64,000 nt of DNA from Arsukibacterium sp. UBA5043. GTDB lineage: Bacteria; Pseudomonadota; Gammaproteobacteria; Enterobacterales; Alteromonadaceae. A program made the translations under genes and the position numbers. The notes beneath the pieces are model-generated. The model saw only the letters and a program-made list of their open reading frames with translations, had not been told where the DNA came from and made no database searches. The stretch covers positions 248,001 to 312,000 of the forward strand of contig DIBV01000006.1 in NCBI GenBank assembly GCA_002415085.1, in the 5' to 3' direction. How positions within the stretch are numbered: position 1 is the stretch's first letter; each line of letters starts with the position of its first letter. This document shows, in pieces, positions 34,604-43,346 of this stretch.

Positions 34604-36043
34604 CTACTGAATGCTTTGGACCTGACGGTTGTCGCGAACCTCGCGACTCACACTAGGCGTCGGTCGTTGTATCTGACGTTGCGGCTGCACCTGGCGTTGT
34701 GGTTGCACCTGGCGTTGTGGTTGCACCTGACGTTGCGGCTGCACCTGACGTTGTGGTTGCACCTGACGTTGCGGCTGCACCTGACGCTGCGGCTGCACCT
34801 GACGCTGTGGTTGGCTGCGTTGAACCTGTGGCTCAGGTCTGGTTTGTGGCTGGCGTATTAGCTGCTGGTCGCCACTTTTCTGAGTAGCGCTTTGCATTGG
34901 CTGGCTAACTGTGGTTCTTACTGGCTGACGTTCAGCGTGTTGGCGGCTTACCTGCTGCTGACGGTTGTTTAATTGTGGCCTGCTGTTGCGCTCAGCCTGT
35001 TCAATTCGCTCAGCCCGCTGCTGGCTATTCAGTTGACGGCTGACGGTAATGGCAGGCGTCTGACGTAAATTGACTTGCTCAGCAGTGCGACGTTGCATGG
35101 AGGTATGCTCACGATTTTGACGGTTGGCGTTATAGTGTTCACGTTGCTGGTCACGCCGTTTGCCGGTTTCTGCCCGGTATTCTTTAGTCACCTGACGGGC
35201 ATAGCCAAAGTTATGCTTGCGATTTAATACTTCATGCCGGTACTGCACACCGCGTCTGTGGTAACTGTCGTGCTGCCAGCGCCGGGCGTCGGTATAGTGT
35301 TTATTCCGGCGCGGGTAATACTGCGGCGGCTTATGATAATAATGGTGATTAACCACGATATGGCGATGATGCCAGTCGAAAATACTGAAGTAAAACGATG
35401 GCCGTACCGTAAAGCTCGGGCCCCAGTAAAAATGACTGCTGGCATAGAAACCGCGGGGTGCATGCCAGTAAACTGGTGGATAGGCCGACCACCTCCAGTT
35501 ACCATACACAACCCGGGTATCATAGTAAGGCACATAAATCACTTCCGGCCGGCGTGGTTCAATAACAATCACTTCGCGCTCGCGTTGCACCGTAACGTGC
35601 TTCATCTTGTCCAGCGAACCCTGCTGATAAGCACGTTCACGTAATTGCTGAATACTGGCCAGTACTGCCGCTTCATCGGTTAAAAACATTTCACCGAGTT
35701 GCTGAGTCCAGCTTAAGTCATCGCTTAGCCGTTTTAGCAAATCAGGGAAGGCAACCAGTGCTTTAACACTGGGTTCCCAGTCTTCGCTGGCAACGGCCTG
35801 TACTGCAGCATCACCGCTTAAGTCGGGATTGCTTGCTGACCAGCGGGCGGCCTGTACCACTTCCAATGGATAGGTTGAGGCGATCAGCACATGAGTCAGC
35901 ACGGTATCCGGATACAAGGCTACCGGTGCCAGGATCTGGTCCAGTTCTGCCTGCGACAGGGTATCACTGGCTTTGGCGTTAACGCTAAAGATCAGCAGCA
36001 CACTCAGTAACAAGGCTTTTAGGCTTACATTGGTGCTATACAT
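34604..36043 (-). CDS. DUF3300 family protein with Gln/Arg hexapeptide repeats
   Basis: A 479-residue exported protein with a signal peptide (residues 1-25, ending VNAKA). The DUF3300 domain (about 30-230) contains ILAPVALYPDTVLTHVLIAS and VYVPYYDTRVVYGNW. A His/Tyr/Arg-rich segment and a long Gln/Arg-rich low-complexity tail follow, with about eight QPQRQV hexapeptides near the C-terminus. The function is unknown. The basic, repetitive tail suggests nucleic-acid, wall or self-association contacts; that is inference. The ATG at 36043 is supported by GGAGG and the signal peptide. Confidence 0.83.
   Translation of the reverse strand: MYSTNVSLKALLLSVLLIFSVNAKASDTLSQAELDQILAPVALYPDTVLTHVLIASTYPLEVVQAARWSASNPDLSGDAAVQAVASEDWEPSVKALVAFPDLLKRLSDDLSWTQQLGEMFLTDEAAVLASIQQLRERAYQQGSLDKMKHVTVQREREVIVIEPRRPEVIYVPYYDTRVVYGNWRWSAYPPVYWHAPRGFYASSHFYWGPSFTVRPSFYFSIFDWHHRHIVVNHHYYHKPPQYYPRRNKHYTDARRWQHDSYHRRGVQYRHEVLNRKHNFGYARQVTKEYRAETGKRRDQQREHYNANRQNREHTSMQRRTAEQVNLRQTPAITVSRQLNSQQRAERIEQAERNSRPQLNNRQQQVSRQHAERQPVRTTVSQPMQSATQKSGDQQLIRQPQTRPEPQVQRSQPQRQVQPQRQVQPQRQVQPQRQVQPQRQVQPQRQVQPQRQVQPQRQIQRPTPSVSREVRDNRQVQSIQ
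34678..34814. repeat. 18-bp coding tandem repeat (seven full units plus a partial)
   Basis: Seven complete 18-base units and one partial unit, reading GTTGYGGYTGCACCTGRC on the plus strand, encode QPQRQV on the minus strand. Units differ only at synonymous or near-synonymous sites. Copy number is likely to vary between strains by slippage, in frame. Confidence 0.9.
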
Positions 36044-36158
36044 AGTGGTTTCCTCCACAGTGGGCGGTATTGTCGCCAGCAACATTGACGACATTTTACA
36101 CAAAGTATAGGTGTTATAGGCCGCTAAGACTTAATACTAACTGAACTTCGGTAGATCT

Positions 36159-37898
36159 TTACACAGCCTTTACGTTGCGTTTGCTTGCCGCCTCACTCAG
36201 ATAGCGGCTTTGTTTAGCCGGTTTCAGCTGCTGTAAGTCGACCAGTACCAGACCGTCTACACAATCAGCAAAGGCTGGATCGGTGCTGAAAGCCAGAAAG
36301 CTGACGCCACCTGGCTGACACAGTTCGCTGTATTGCTTATATAAAGTCGGTACCGTCAGCCCCATATTTGCCAGCAAATGTTTTAGTTGGGTAAAATCGG
36401 CGCTGTAATCGTTGCCACTGAATTGTAATTGCAGGTTTTGCTTTGCCTCATCAGAAAGCAGATAAGACTGATTAGCCAGCGCCAACGCGTGGTTGCTGCC
36501 AAAATATAACGAGTAAAAATACACCAGCAAATCGCGTGCTGTTGGCGGGTAACTGGCTGACAAACTGACCGCCCCAAATAAATAACGAATTTGTGGGTTA
36601 TGTTGTAAGTAAGCGCCGATGCCATACCACAGATAATCAAGGCTGCGTTTACCCCAGTAGCGCGGCTGAATAAAACTGCGACCCAGTTCCAGCCCCTGCG
36701 CTAAATAAGGTTGCATGGCCTGATTATATTGAAACAGGCTGGCGGTGTATAAACCCGCCATCCCGATATTGGTTATGACGTCGTTGCTGGGAGCCAGCCG
36801 GTACGCACCGACCATTTCCAGTTCTGCCGGATCCCACAAAATTAAATGCTGATAGTAACTGTCATATTTATCGATATCGCGCTTATTGCCGGTGCCTTCA
36901 CCTACCGCCCTGAAGGCCTGTTCACGCAGCCGGCCAATTTCCCGCATCAGTGCTGAACTTTGCTGGTGATGATAGAGATAAATCAGTTTACCGTCACTGG
37001 TGGTGCCCAGCAGTTGGCAGCGTGCCAGATCTGTTTTTAATTCACTGCGTAATTCCGGATGAGCAATGGTGCTTTGAGTGCGTAGTAAGGGTGCTTTGTC
37101 TTTAGCCAGCCGGTATAAATGTTTCTTAAATAGTTTCAGCTGCTCTTTGCCTGATAATGGCAACTGACCATAGCTGTCAAACGGGATTTGCTCGCCAATC
37201 CGCATCGTAATATTTTTGCGTTGCTGCTTAAACATCTCCTGCACCAGCAACATGGTCGCCAGGGGCTTATAAAGCATTGAAGCGCCATAAAACAGCGCTG
37301 AATTTCTGCCGTCGATATAAATAGGTAAAATAGGGGCCTGAGCACTGCTGGCTAAGCGTAAAAAGCCATTATGCCATTTGCCATCCCGCACGCCATTGGG
37401 CTTAAGCCTTGACACTTCGCCGGCCGGGAACAGTACCAGCGCACCTTCCTGTTGCAAGTGCTTGCTAATCTCGCCTAAGCGACTGCGCTCGGTACCACCT
37501 TCCATATTGTTAACCGGTAACAACAGGCTATGTAATGCAGTGACTGACATAAGCAGCTGATTAGCTATTATTTTGACATCGGGTCTGATATCGCTAATCA
37601 GTTTAATCAATGCCAGACCATCTAAAGAACCTATCGGATGGTTAGCAATAATAACCACTTTGCCGCTGGAGGGGATCCGGGCAATTTCATTATCGCGGGC
37701 ACTGAAACTAAAGTTAAAGTAATCCAGCACCTGCTCCACAAAGTCCAGGCCCTTTAAATGCGGATATTGCTGGCTAAAGTCAGCAAACTGCTGTTCGTGC
37801 AGCAAATAGCTCAAGGCGCCTTTGACCGGTTTGTACAACCAGGGTTTACTGGTGATCCCGGGCATTTGTTGCTGAATAACCTGCTCGACATTAAACAT
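36159..37898 (-). CDS. PlsC-OlsB fusion acyltransferase, probable ornithine-lipid synthase (OlsF-like)
   Basis: A 579-residue protein with two acyltransferase domains. The N-terminal half (about 75-280) is a PlsC/LPLAT domain with the HX4D motif (His87-PIGSL-Asp93) and FPAGEVSR. The C-terminal half (about 300-520) is an OlsB/GNAT-like N-acyltransferase domain (LREQAFRAVGEGTG, ELGRSFIQPRYWGKRSL). The same two-domain order is known from OlsF, which makes ornithine lipids in Serratia and Flavobacterium. The substrate here is inferred from that order. The start at 37898 has GGGAGG upstream. It is cytoplasmic or membrane-associated. Confidence 0.78.
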   Translation of the reverse strand: MFNVEQVIQQQMPGITSKPWLYKPVKGALSYLLHEQQFADFSQQYPHLKGLDFVEQVLDYFNFSFSARDNEIARIPSSGKVVIIANHPIGSLDGLALIKLISDIRPDVKIIANQLLMSVTALHSLLLPVNNMEGGTERSRLGEISKHLQQEGALVLFPAGEVSRLKPNGVRDGKWHNGFLRLASSAQAPILPIYIDGRNSALFYGASMLYKPLATMLLVQEMFKQQRKNITMRIGEQIPFDSYGQLPLSGKEQLKLFKKHLYRLAKDKAPLLRTQSTIAHPELRSELKTDLARCQLLGTTSDGKLIYLYHHQQSSALMREIGRLREQAFRAVGEGTGNKRDIDKYDSYYQHLILWDPAELEMVGAYRLAPSNDVITNIGMAGLYTASLFQYNQAMQPYLAQGLELGRSFIQPRYWGKRSLDYLWYGIGAYLQHNPQIRYLFGAVSLSASYPPTARDLLVYFYSLYFGSNHALALANQSYLLSDEAKQNLQLQFSGNDYSADFTQLKHLLANMGLTVPTLYKQYSELCQPGGVSFLAFSTDPAFADCVDGLVLVDLQQLKPAKQSRYLSEAASKRNVKAV

Positions 37899-38072
37899 AT
37901 AACCTCCCGCATAATACCGGTTCAACGGCCTGTATCTGCAGGCTAAACCGGTAATGTGACAGCGGGGCGACAGTTTTATGGCAATTTACAGAAGATTACT
38001 GTAGTGCCAGCTTTGTTGGTTTTGCGTTAGAATTAGATAACTTTCTGGCAGCTACAAAAATGGAATTGGGCT

Positions 38073-38993
38073 ATGAGCATTGCCTTGATCATTCCTGATC
38101 GAAAACTGGATGACTTACAACAACGGCTGCAGCAAGCATTGCCGGATACTCTGATTGAAATCTGGCCAGAACTGGAAGACCCTGCTGCGGTGGAATTTGC
38201 TGTGGTTTGGAAGCAACCGCATGGTTGTCTGAATGGCCTGGTTAACTTAAAAGCCATTCAGTGTTTTGGCGCCGGTGTCGATTCAATCCTGACGGACCCG
38301 ACCTTACCCGATTTACCCGTCAGCAGAATAGTCGACCCGGCATTAACTGATGCGATGGTCGGTTATCTCGATGGCATAGTGAATTATTACCGGTTGCAAC
38401 TTGATCTTTTCAGTCGCCAGCAGCAGCAGTCGCTATGGCGACCGAAAAGTCCGCGCAAGTTAAACACTATTACTGTGCTTGGGCTGGGCGAGCTGGGTGG
38501 GGCAGTAGTAACTCATTTTCACAAAGCAGGCTATCAGGTTGCTGGTTGGGCACGCAGCGGTAAACGCTTGCAAAATGTTCAGTGCTACGCTGGCGATGCG
38601 CAGTTGCAGCAAGCGGTAGCAGATGCAGATATTGTCATTTGTCTGTTACCGCTGACCCCGGCAACAGAAAACCGGCTTAATCAGGATTTTTTTCAGACGT
38701 TAAAACCCGGTGCTATTTTTATTAATGTCGCCCGCGGGGCTATTGTTGATGAGACGGCATTACTGGCTGCCTTGAATCACGGGCCTCTGGCGGCAGCCTG
38801 TCTGGATGTATTCCGCCAGGAACCGTTAGCGCAGAGCAGCCCGTTATGGCAGCATCCGGCGATCCTGATAACCCCGCATGTTTCAGCGGTAACTAATGTC
38901 AGTACCGTCGTTAGCCAGATTGCCGAAAATTATCGCCGGGCGCAGCAGGGCGGCCATCTGCTTAATCCGGTGGATCGGCTTAGGGGATACTAA
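38073..38993 (+). CDS. ghrA: Glyoxylate/hydroxypyruvate reductase A (D-2-hydroxyacid dehydrogenase)
   Basis: NAD(P)H-dependent reductase of glyoxylate to glycolate and hydroxypyruvate to D-glycerate. The 306-residue D-isomer-specific dehydrogenase has the Rossmann motif GLGELGGAVV, WARSGK at the cofactor-specificity site (Arg favours NADPH), NVARGAIVDE and the catalytic-His segment ITPHVSAVT. Length and motifs are closest to GhrA. The gene is divergent from the PlsC-OlsB gene and has no near partner. Confidence 0.85.
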   Translation: MSIALIIPDRKLDDLQQRLQQALPDTLIEIWPELEDPAAVEFAVVWKQPHGCLNGLVNLKAIQCFGAGVDSILTDPTLPDLPVSRIVDPALTDAMVGYLDGIVNYYRLQLDLFSRQQQQSLWRPKSPRKLNTITVLGLGELGGAVVTHFHKAGYQVAGWARSGKRLQNVQCYAGDAQLQQAVADADIVICLLPLTPATENRLNQDFFQTLKPGAIFINVARGAIVDETALLAALNHGPLAAACLDVFRQEPLAQSSPLWQHPAILITPHVSAVTNVSTVVSQIAENYRRAQQGGHLLNPVDRLRGY

Positions 38994-39111
38994 CTGGTTA
39001 AAAACACAGTTATTGTAAATTTGTTACAAGTTAACTACACTTTGCGGCGGTTTAAGGAAACTTAGCCTGAAAATCTAATAAAAATAACAAAATGCGTCAC
39101 TGAGGTATGTT

Positions 39112-39225
39112 ATGAGTAAAGCGTCCAGTCGTGGTTTTGGCTTTACTGCAATCGCCGTTGTTGTGTGTCTTATGGCACTATCGGCGTTTCTGACCAAAGC
39201 CGAAGCGGCCTGGTTGTTAATCTGA
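39112..39225 (+). CDS. Possible 37-residue single-span membrane protein
   Basis: A short frame MSKASSRGFGFTAIAVVVCL... with one predicted membrane helix (about residues 9-28) and a GAGG-type RBS six bases before the ATG. It lies in the 38994-39361 gap, which holds only this frame and the hairpin element just downstream. No family is recognised. The good RBS and the helix composition are the only support. Confidence 0.45.
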   Translation: MSKASSRGFGFTAIAVVVCLMALSAFLTKAEAAWLLI

Positions 39226-39282
39226 ACGGTTAATTAAACTTACGGCTGCAGGAAATGATTCGGTCAAGTGGAATGACCAAAA

Positions 39283-39339
39283 ATCAAGGGGTTAGTGTTG
39301 TTGTCAGCGCAAGCTGGTTAATAACGCTGACCCCTTGAT
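39283..39339. repeat. Long inverted repeat (10-bp outer arms) with nested stem
   Basis: The arms ATCAAGGGGT (39283-39292) and ACCCCTTGAT (39330-39339) are exact reverse complements 37 bases apart. Inside are GTCAGCG (39303-39309) and CGCTGAC (39325-39331), a second perfect 7-bp pair that competes with or extends the outer stem. A T-run (39341-39345) and a nine-C run follow. It may be a terminator for the plus-strand small gene or the end of a small mobile repeat. Confidence 0.6.
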
Positions 39340-39361
39340 GTTTTTAGCCCCCCCCCGTGTT

Positions 39362-39937
39362 TTAACTTTTACTGTGGCGCTCGCGGTTCTGCCGTTTTTG
39401 CTCGGCATTTTTTTGTAACAATACATAGGTGGCACTGTAACCTCCGTGTTGGCGCTGGGCAGTATGCGCTGCAAGCACGGCAGGTAACTGGGGTAACCAT
39501 TTGAACACATAGCTGCGCAATATTGCCGGGTGTGGCTTACTGTGGCGGCCCATGCCGTGATGGATCAATAAGGTTCGGATCCCACGATTATGGCAGTCTT
39601 CGATAAAATGTAACAACTGGCTGCGCGCCTCGGTCAGGGTTTTGCCCAACAGATTAAGGGTGGCATCTAATTGATATTTGCCTAGCCGTAAATTGCGGTA
39701 TACACCTTGCTGCACACCGTCTTTACAAAAGGCAAAAGGGTCATCCGGTTTCACTAAATCAACATATTCCATGCTCAGATAGTTCGGATCGTATTCCATT
39801 TCCAGCTCAGCCGCCTTACGCCGGGCTTGTTGCGCTAAGGTAGGGCTGAATTCAGTCTGCTGACGCACTTCATCTTGCGATAAAGGTTTCACATCAGTCA
39901 TTTCCTGCAGAAACAGGTCAAGGTCATTATCTTGCAT
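39362..39937 (-). CDS. smrA: Smr-domain protein SmrA (YdaL)
   Basis: A 191-residue protein with a C-terminal Smr domain, the DNA/RNA nuclease domain related to the MutS2 C-terminus. Its conserved segments are LDATLNLLGKTLTEA, IRTLLIHHGMGR and QRQHGGYSATYVLL. The N-terminal segment LFLQEMTDVKPL and overall length match E. coli YdaL/SmrA, which has DNA endonuclease activity; SmrB (the ribosome-rescue nuclease) differs. The ATG at 39937 is preferred, since an upstream extension has no similarity. It is probably a single gene. Confidence 0.88.
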   Translation of the reverse strand: MQDNDLDLFLQEMTDVKPLSQDEVRQQTEFSPTLAQQARRKAAELEMEYDPNYLSMEYVDLVKPDDPFAFCKDGVQQGVYRNLRLGKYQLDATLNLLGKTLTEARSQLLHFIEDCHNRGIRTLLIHHGMGRHSKPHPAILRSYVFKWLPQLPAVLAAHTAQRQHGGYSATYVLLQKNAEQKRQNRERHSKS

Positions 39938-40021
39938 AGGCCGGCTCCAACTACTCAGGACCGCTAAGTATAGCCTGTCAGTCGGCCTGAAAAAAGCCTG
40001 CAACAATGTCGCACACTGCGG

Positions 40022-40309
40022 CTAGTTTTCCGTTGTTAATGTTGCAGCGGATGGTGCAGCTACTTTAACGGCATTTAATGCTTTTCTACGGACAGTGGCA
40101 AAGCGCACTAAATAGTAAGCATTAATTAATAATACCAACAGGTTGGAAATAACGCCCTGCGGGATAGCGATATGGCTGTAATAGACAAATAACAGGCTGC
40201 AACCTATTAATGTAGCTAATCTGAGCCAGAACACGTCTTTAATAAAAAAGGCACCGATACAGATGGTTAAACCAACCCAGCTGATAATGTCATACATCAT
40301 ATTTTCCAT
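40022..40309 (-). CDS. Small inner-membrane protein (YgjV-like), 95 aa
   Basis: A 95-residue protein with three predicted membrane helices (about 5-24, 29-47 and 52-70) and a charged, alanine-rich C-terminus. The pattern of repeated short helices with YYLVR resembles the YgjV/CBU_0592 group of bacterial inner-membrane proteins. The function is unknown. The start could also be the Met at 40300 or 40297. It stands alone between smrA and a second membrane-protein gene. Confidence 0.6.
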   Translation of the reverse strand: MENMMYDIISWVGLTICIGAFFIKDVFWLRLATLIGCSLLFVYYSHIAIPQGVISNLLVLLINAYYLVRFATVRRKALNAVKVAAPSAATLTTEN

Positions 40310-40600
40310 ACTGTACCGCGTTAGAGTCGACTGAAATGGCGCGCATTATGCGCAGTGGCTAAGATTCCATCAACTGAGTAATTTTAGTGTTTAATGATTA
40401 GATTATCTAATGTTTATTTGCTGAGGGTAGCTGACTTTTTCAGTTAAGTGATTGATTTGGCGTGGTTCAGGCTGCTTGTACCGTCAGAATAGCTAATCGA
40501 ATAAAGACAATCGACTTACTTTTGAACAAAAAACCGGCAAAGCCCGGCAGCGCTTCTATACTTACAGGTGTTGTTATGGTTGATATCAGAAGGTGATGCT

Positions 40601-40984
40601 GTGCTACCCACTAAAATATATGAACCTTTACCTTACAGTTATATGCTGGCCGGTTGTATCAGTATGGTAGTAATACCGTCGTTGCTGGGGCTGTTATCCG
40701 GTATGTTGTTATTTCTGGCCGGTGCGCTGGTGTGGATAGTGCGATCTGAGCACAGACGGGAGGACGATGTATTTGCTGAACGAAAAAACGGGCCGGTGCC
40801 CTTTTGGGTTTATGAATTACTGCCTTTTGTCTGCCTGCTTAGTGCAGTGGCAATTTTTATTCTGCCATTTAGTCAGTTCTATTACCCGTCAGCCTTTATC
40901 TTGCTGATAGTGGGCATACAATTGTGGTTAACCCGCAATATGCAGCGCCGGCATCGGCCGGCACTGTTTAATCAATTATCTTGA
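40601..40984 (+). CDS. Hypothetical membrane protein, 127 aa
   Basis: A 127-residue protein with three to four predicted helices (MLAGCISMVVIPSLLGLLSG, AGALVWIV, ELLPFVCLLSAVAIFILPFS, FILLIVGIQLWL). I do not recognise a family. The GTG start at 40601 is chosen because AGAAGG is eight bases upstream; an upstream GTG at 40568 would add 11 residues. The 40310-40600 gap upstream is AT-rich without a visible gene. It converges on the M28 peptidase gene with two bases between the stop codons. Confidence 0.6.
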   Translation: MLPTKIYEPLPYSYMLAGCISMVVIPSLLGLLSGMLLFLAGALVWIVRSEHRREDDVFAERKNGPVPFWVYELLPFVCLLSAVAIFILPFSQFYYPSAFILLIVGIQLWLTRNMQRRHRPALFNQLS

Positions 40985-40986
40985 CG

Positions 40987-42327
40987 TCACTTTCTAAGAT
41001 CAACACTGCTATTGGCTATGGCCTGGGTCATTATTAGCCAGGCTTGCAGGTTTTGCTGCAATGCGGCCGGGTCAATCTTGTCCAGCGTGTCGTTAGGTGT
41101 GTGGTGAAAATCGAAATAATCGGTACCATCCTGCTGTAAGCTGGCAACCGGCACACCCATGGCTTTTAGCACTGACACATCCGGTCCGCCGGAGGCGGTA
41201 TTGCTACCTGCTTCAATTCCAAGATGTTTTAGTTGCTGTTGAATATCAGCGCCAAACGCCAGCGCTTGTTCACCGAAGCCGGTGTCAAAACGCCAGATCC
41301 GGCCGGCGCCAAAATCTGACTCTGAGGCAAATACATGGTTTTTCAACTTAGCTGCATGACGCGCAGCATAGGCACGGGCACCAATTAAGCCACCTTCTTC
41401 ATTACCAAATAATACTACCCGGATGGTGCGTTCAGGCTTTTGCTGCTTCAGCAGCGCAGCCGTTGCCATCACCAGACCTACACCAGCGCCATCATCCAGG
41501 GCACCGGTACCTTCATCCCAGGAGTCGATATGGGCGCCAATTAATACGATTTCGTCAGGTCGTTTACTACCGGTGATTTCAGCAATAATATTATGGCTGG
41601 TCACTTCACCTGGCAGGTTGTTTTGCATATGCATGCTTAAACGGGTTTCGGGGTTAAGTGCCAGCATTTTACTCAGCTGCTGGGCGTCGGGTACTGAAAT
41701 AGCAGCAGCAGGGATCCTCGGAACATCCTCCTGATAACGCATAATACCAGTGTGAGCAAAGCGGTTATTGCTGGTGCCCACCGACCGGATAATGATAGCG
41801 CTGGCACCCAGTTTCGCAGCTTCGACGGCACCCTGAGCGCGGGCGCCGACTACCTGGCCATAAAAGCTGCCGCGGATATCTTTGCGCAAAGTCTGGTTAA
41901 TGAAAACGATTTTATCTGTTACGGTTTTCGGATCAGCTTGCTGTAGCTGTTGTAAACTGTCAAACATCACTACCTGGCTGGTGATACCATCGAATGGCGT
42001 ACCAACTGAACCACCGAGGGCGGTCAGAACCAGCGCCTGATTAAAGGGCGCCTCAACGCGCAGGCTGGCATTGCCGCGCTCCCAGTATTGCATGGTAAAA
42101 GGTTCGCTCCAGACTTTGTCAAATCCCAGTTGTTTAAATTTTTGCTCTGCCCATGCCACGGCCCGGGCATCAGCCTCACTGCCAGCAAGGCGGGGGCCTA
42201 CTTCCACCGTCAGCGATTCTACCAATTTATAAGGTAAATCATTATTCAGCTCCAGCGGTTTTGCCTGAACGCTGCCACTAATGGCTAAGCTGGTTGCCGC
42301 AATTATTGTTGTAAACCACAATTTCAT
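40987..42327 (-). CDS. M28 family aminopeptidase/carboxypeptidase, periplasmic
   Basis: A 446-residue exported zinc peptidase. The signal peptide (1-22, ending VQA) is followed by a PA-like insert (about 110-235) and the M28 catalytic core with di-zinc ligands in GAHIDSWDEGTGALDDGAG, the catalytic EE of NEEGG, the bridging Asp of SDFGA and the final ligand His in FHHTPND. The PA insert and Gly/Asp pattern resemble carboxypeptidase Q (PGCP) proteins. It probably trims peptides in the periplasm for nutrition; no operon partner is seen. Confidence 0.9.
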   Translation of the reverse strand: MKLWFTTIIAATSLAISGSVQAKPLELNNDLPYKLVESLTVEVGPRLAGSEADARAVAWAEQKFKQLGFDKVWSEPFTMQYWERGNASLRVEAPFNQALVLTALGGSVGTPFDGITSQVVMFDSLQQLQQADPKTVTDKIVFINQTLRKDIRGSFYGQVVGARAQGAVEAAKLGASAIIIRSVGTSNNRFAHTGIMRYQEDVPRIPAAAISVPDAQQLSKMLALNPETRLSMHMQNNLPGEVTSHNIIAEITGSKRPDEIVLIGAHIDSWDEGTGALDDGAGVGLVMATAALLKQQKPERTIRVVLFGNEEGGLIGARAYAARHAAKLKNHVFASESDFGAGRIWRFDTGFGEQALAFGADIQQQLKHLGIEAGSNTASGGPDVSVLKAMGVPVASLQQDGTDYFDFHHTPNDTLDKIDPAALQQNLQAWLIMTQAIANSSVDLRK

Positions 42328-42477
42328 CTTTTCATTCTGCCTTGGTGTTGTTACATTATCGGGACTCTAGCATGCTTTCCAGACCAGCCCTAGCGGCGGG
42401 CGGTGAAATGCATTTTGTTCAGGATAAGGCTTCCTGACAACGCTTTTTAAGGTTTTTTCTGCAATGAGGCTTCAGGG

Positions 42478-42855
42478 ATGCAAGCACGACAACCTTATAC
42501 TTCAGCATTGCTGGTTGATGACACCAGCACTGTAAGGGACTACTTACGCCAGATATTAGGCCAGCTTGGTATTGCCACTATTTATGAAGCCGCTGATGGC
42601 GCCAGCGCTGATCAGCTTTTTTCCACTTATCATCCTCAGTTAGTTTTTCTTGATATTCAGCTGCCAGACATCAATGGCAAGGTACTATTGCGGCGTTTCA
42701 AACAATTGGATAATCAGGCCAAGGTATTTATGGTGTCTGCTTATTCCAGTGTAGAAAATCTGAAGGATGCGATTGCCGGTGGTGCCAACGCTTTTGTAGT
42801 TAAGCCATTCTCGGCAAAACGGATATGTAATTTAGTACAGTCAATTCAGCATTAA
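42478..42855 (+). CDS. Single-domain response regulator (CheY-like)
   Basis: A 125-residue receiver domain without an output domain. It has the acidic pair Asp14-Asp15, phospho-acceptor Asp59 (FLDIQLPD), Ser87 (VSAYSS) and Lys109 (VKPF). All key residues are present, so it should be phosphorylatable. No histidine kinase or chemotaxis gene adjoins it; it may act on motility or as a phosphate relay from a distant kinase. The partner cannot be told. Confidence 0.88.
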   Translation: MQARQPYTSALLVDDTSTVRDYLRQILGQLGIATIYEAADGASADQLFSTYHPQLVFLDIQLPDINGKVLLRRFKQLDNQAKVFMVSAYSSVENLKDAIAGGANAFVVKPFSAKRICNLVQSIQH

Positions 42856-42985
42856 CTGCAATGGCTATGTGTTGCTTGTTTCATGTTTGTTTATTGTTTT
42901 AATTTGTTAAATAAGAATGATTATCTTGTCGCATTCAGGTCTAATCGGTACTATTTTATTTTGCCAAAAATTGAAAGTCAGAGAA

Positions 42986-43285
42986 ATGAAAATGAACTTG
43001 AATGACATGCTGGAAAATTCAGCGCAAGCAGTGAAACTGTTAAAAGCGGTGTCGAATGAGCGGCGTTTAATAATTCTATGCCATTTGCTGGAAGGTGAAA
43101 TGTCGGTAGGCGATATTAATGACAAGCTGGATTTAAGTCAGTCGGCCCTGTCCCAGCATCTTGCATTGTTACGTCGGCACAAGCTGGTTAAAACCCGTAA
43201 AGTGGCGCAAACCGTATATTATCGGTTAAGTAGTGACGAAGCAGAGCAACTTATTGCGTTAATGCACAAATTGTATTGCAGCTAA
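42986..43285 (+). CDS. ArsR-family regulator with BigR/SqrR/YgaV-type cysteine pair
   Basis: A 99-residue winged-helix repressor. The recognition helix is DLSQSALSQHLALLRRHKLV and the wing RKVAQTVYYRL. Two cysteines sit where the sulfide/persulfide sensors SqrR, BigR and YgaV have theirs: one in helix 2 (LIILCHLL, Cys32) and one at the extreme C-terminus (LYCS, Cys98). In those proteins they form a tetrasulfide bridge that lowers DNA affinity. No sulfide oxidation gene is adjacent, so the targets are elsewhere or it acts alone. The Met at 42986 is preferred over the upstream frame. Confidence 0.8.
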   Translation: MKMNLNDMLENSAQAVKLLKAVSNERRLIILCHLLEGEMSVGDINDKLDLSQSALSQHLALLRRHKLVKTRKVAQTVYYRLSSDEAEQLIALMHKLYCS

Positions 43286-43295
43286 CTACAAACGC

Positions 43296-43339
43296 CGACC
43301 AACAAAAAAGCCAGCTTGCGCTGGCTTTTTTGTTGGTCG
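43296..43339. terminator. Bidirectional terminator between the ArsR gene and rpsT
   Basis: A perfect 20-bp stem (CGACCAACAAAAAAGCCAGC and its reverse complement) around a TTGC loop, with T6 tracts usable in both directions. It lies between two convergent genes. Confidence 0.9.
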
Positions 43340-43346
43340 CTATCAA

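Noticed and set aside
34678-34814. Repeat array as a CRISPR
   Set aside because: Units are 18 bp, contiguous and without spacers, and they are coding.
34565-34861. Plus-strand repetitive Leu/His frame opposite the DUF3300 tail
   Set aside because: It is produced by the 18-bp repeats read on the wrong strand; the minus-strand frame has RBS, signal peptide and DUF3300 domain.
39347-39357. Nine-C run as a phase-variable tract
   Set aside because: It lies outside any recognised gene, between a hairpin and the smrA stop, so there is no frame to switch.
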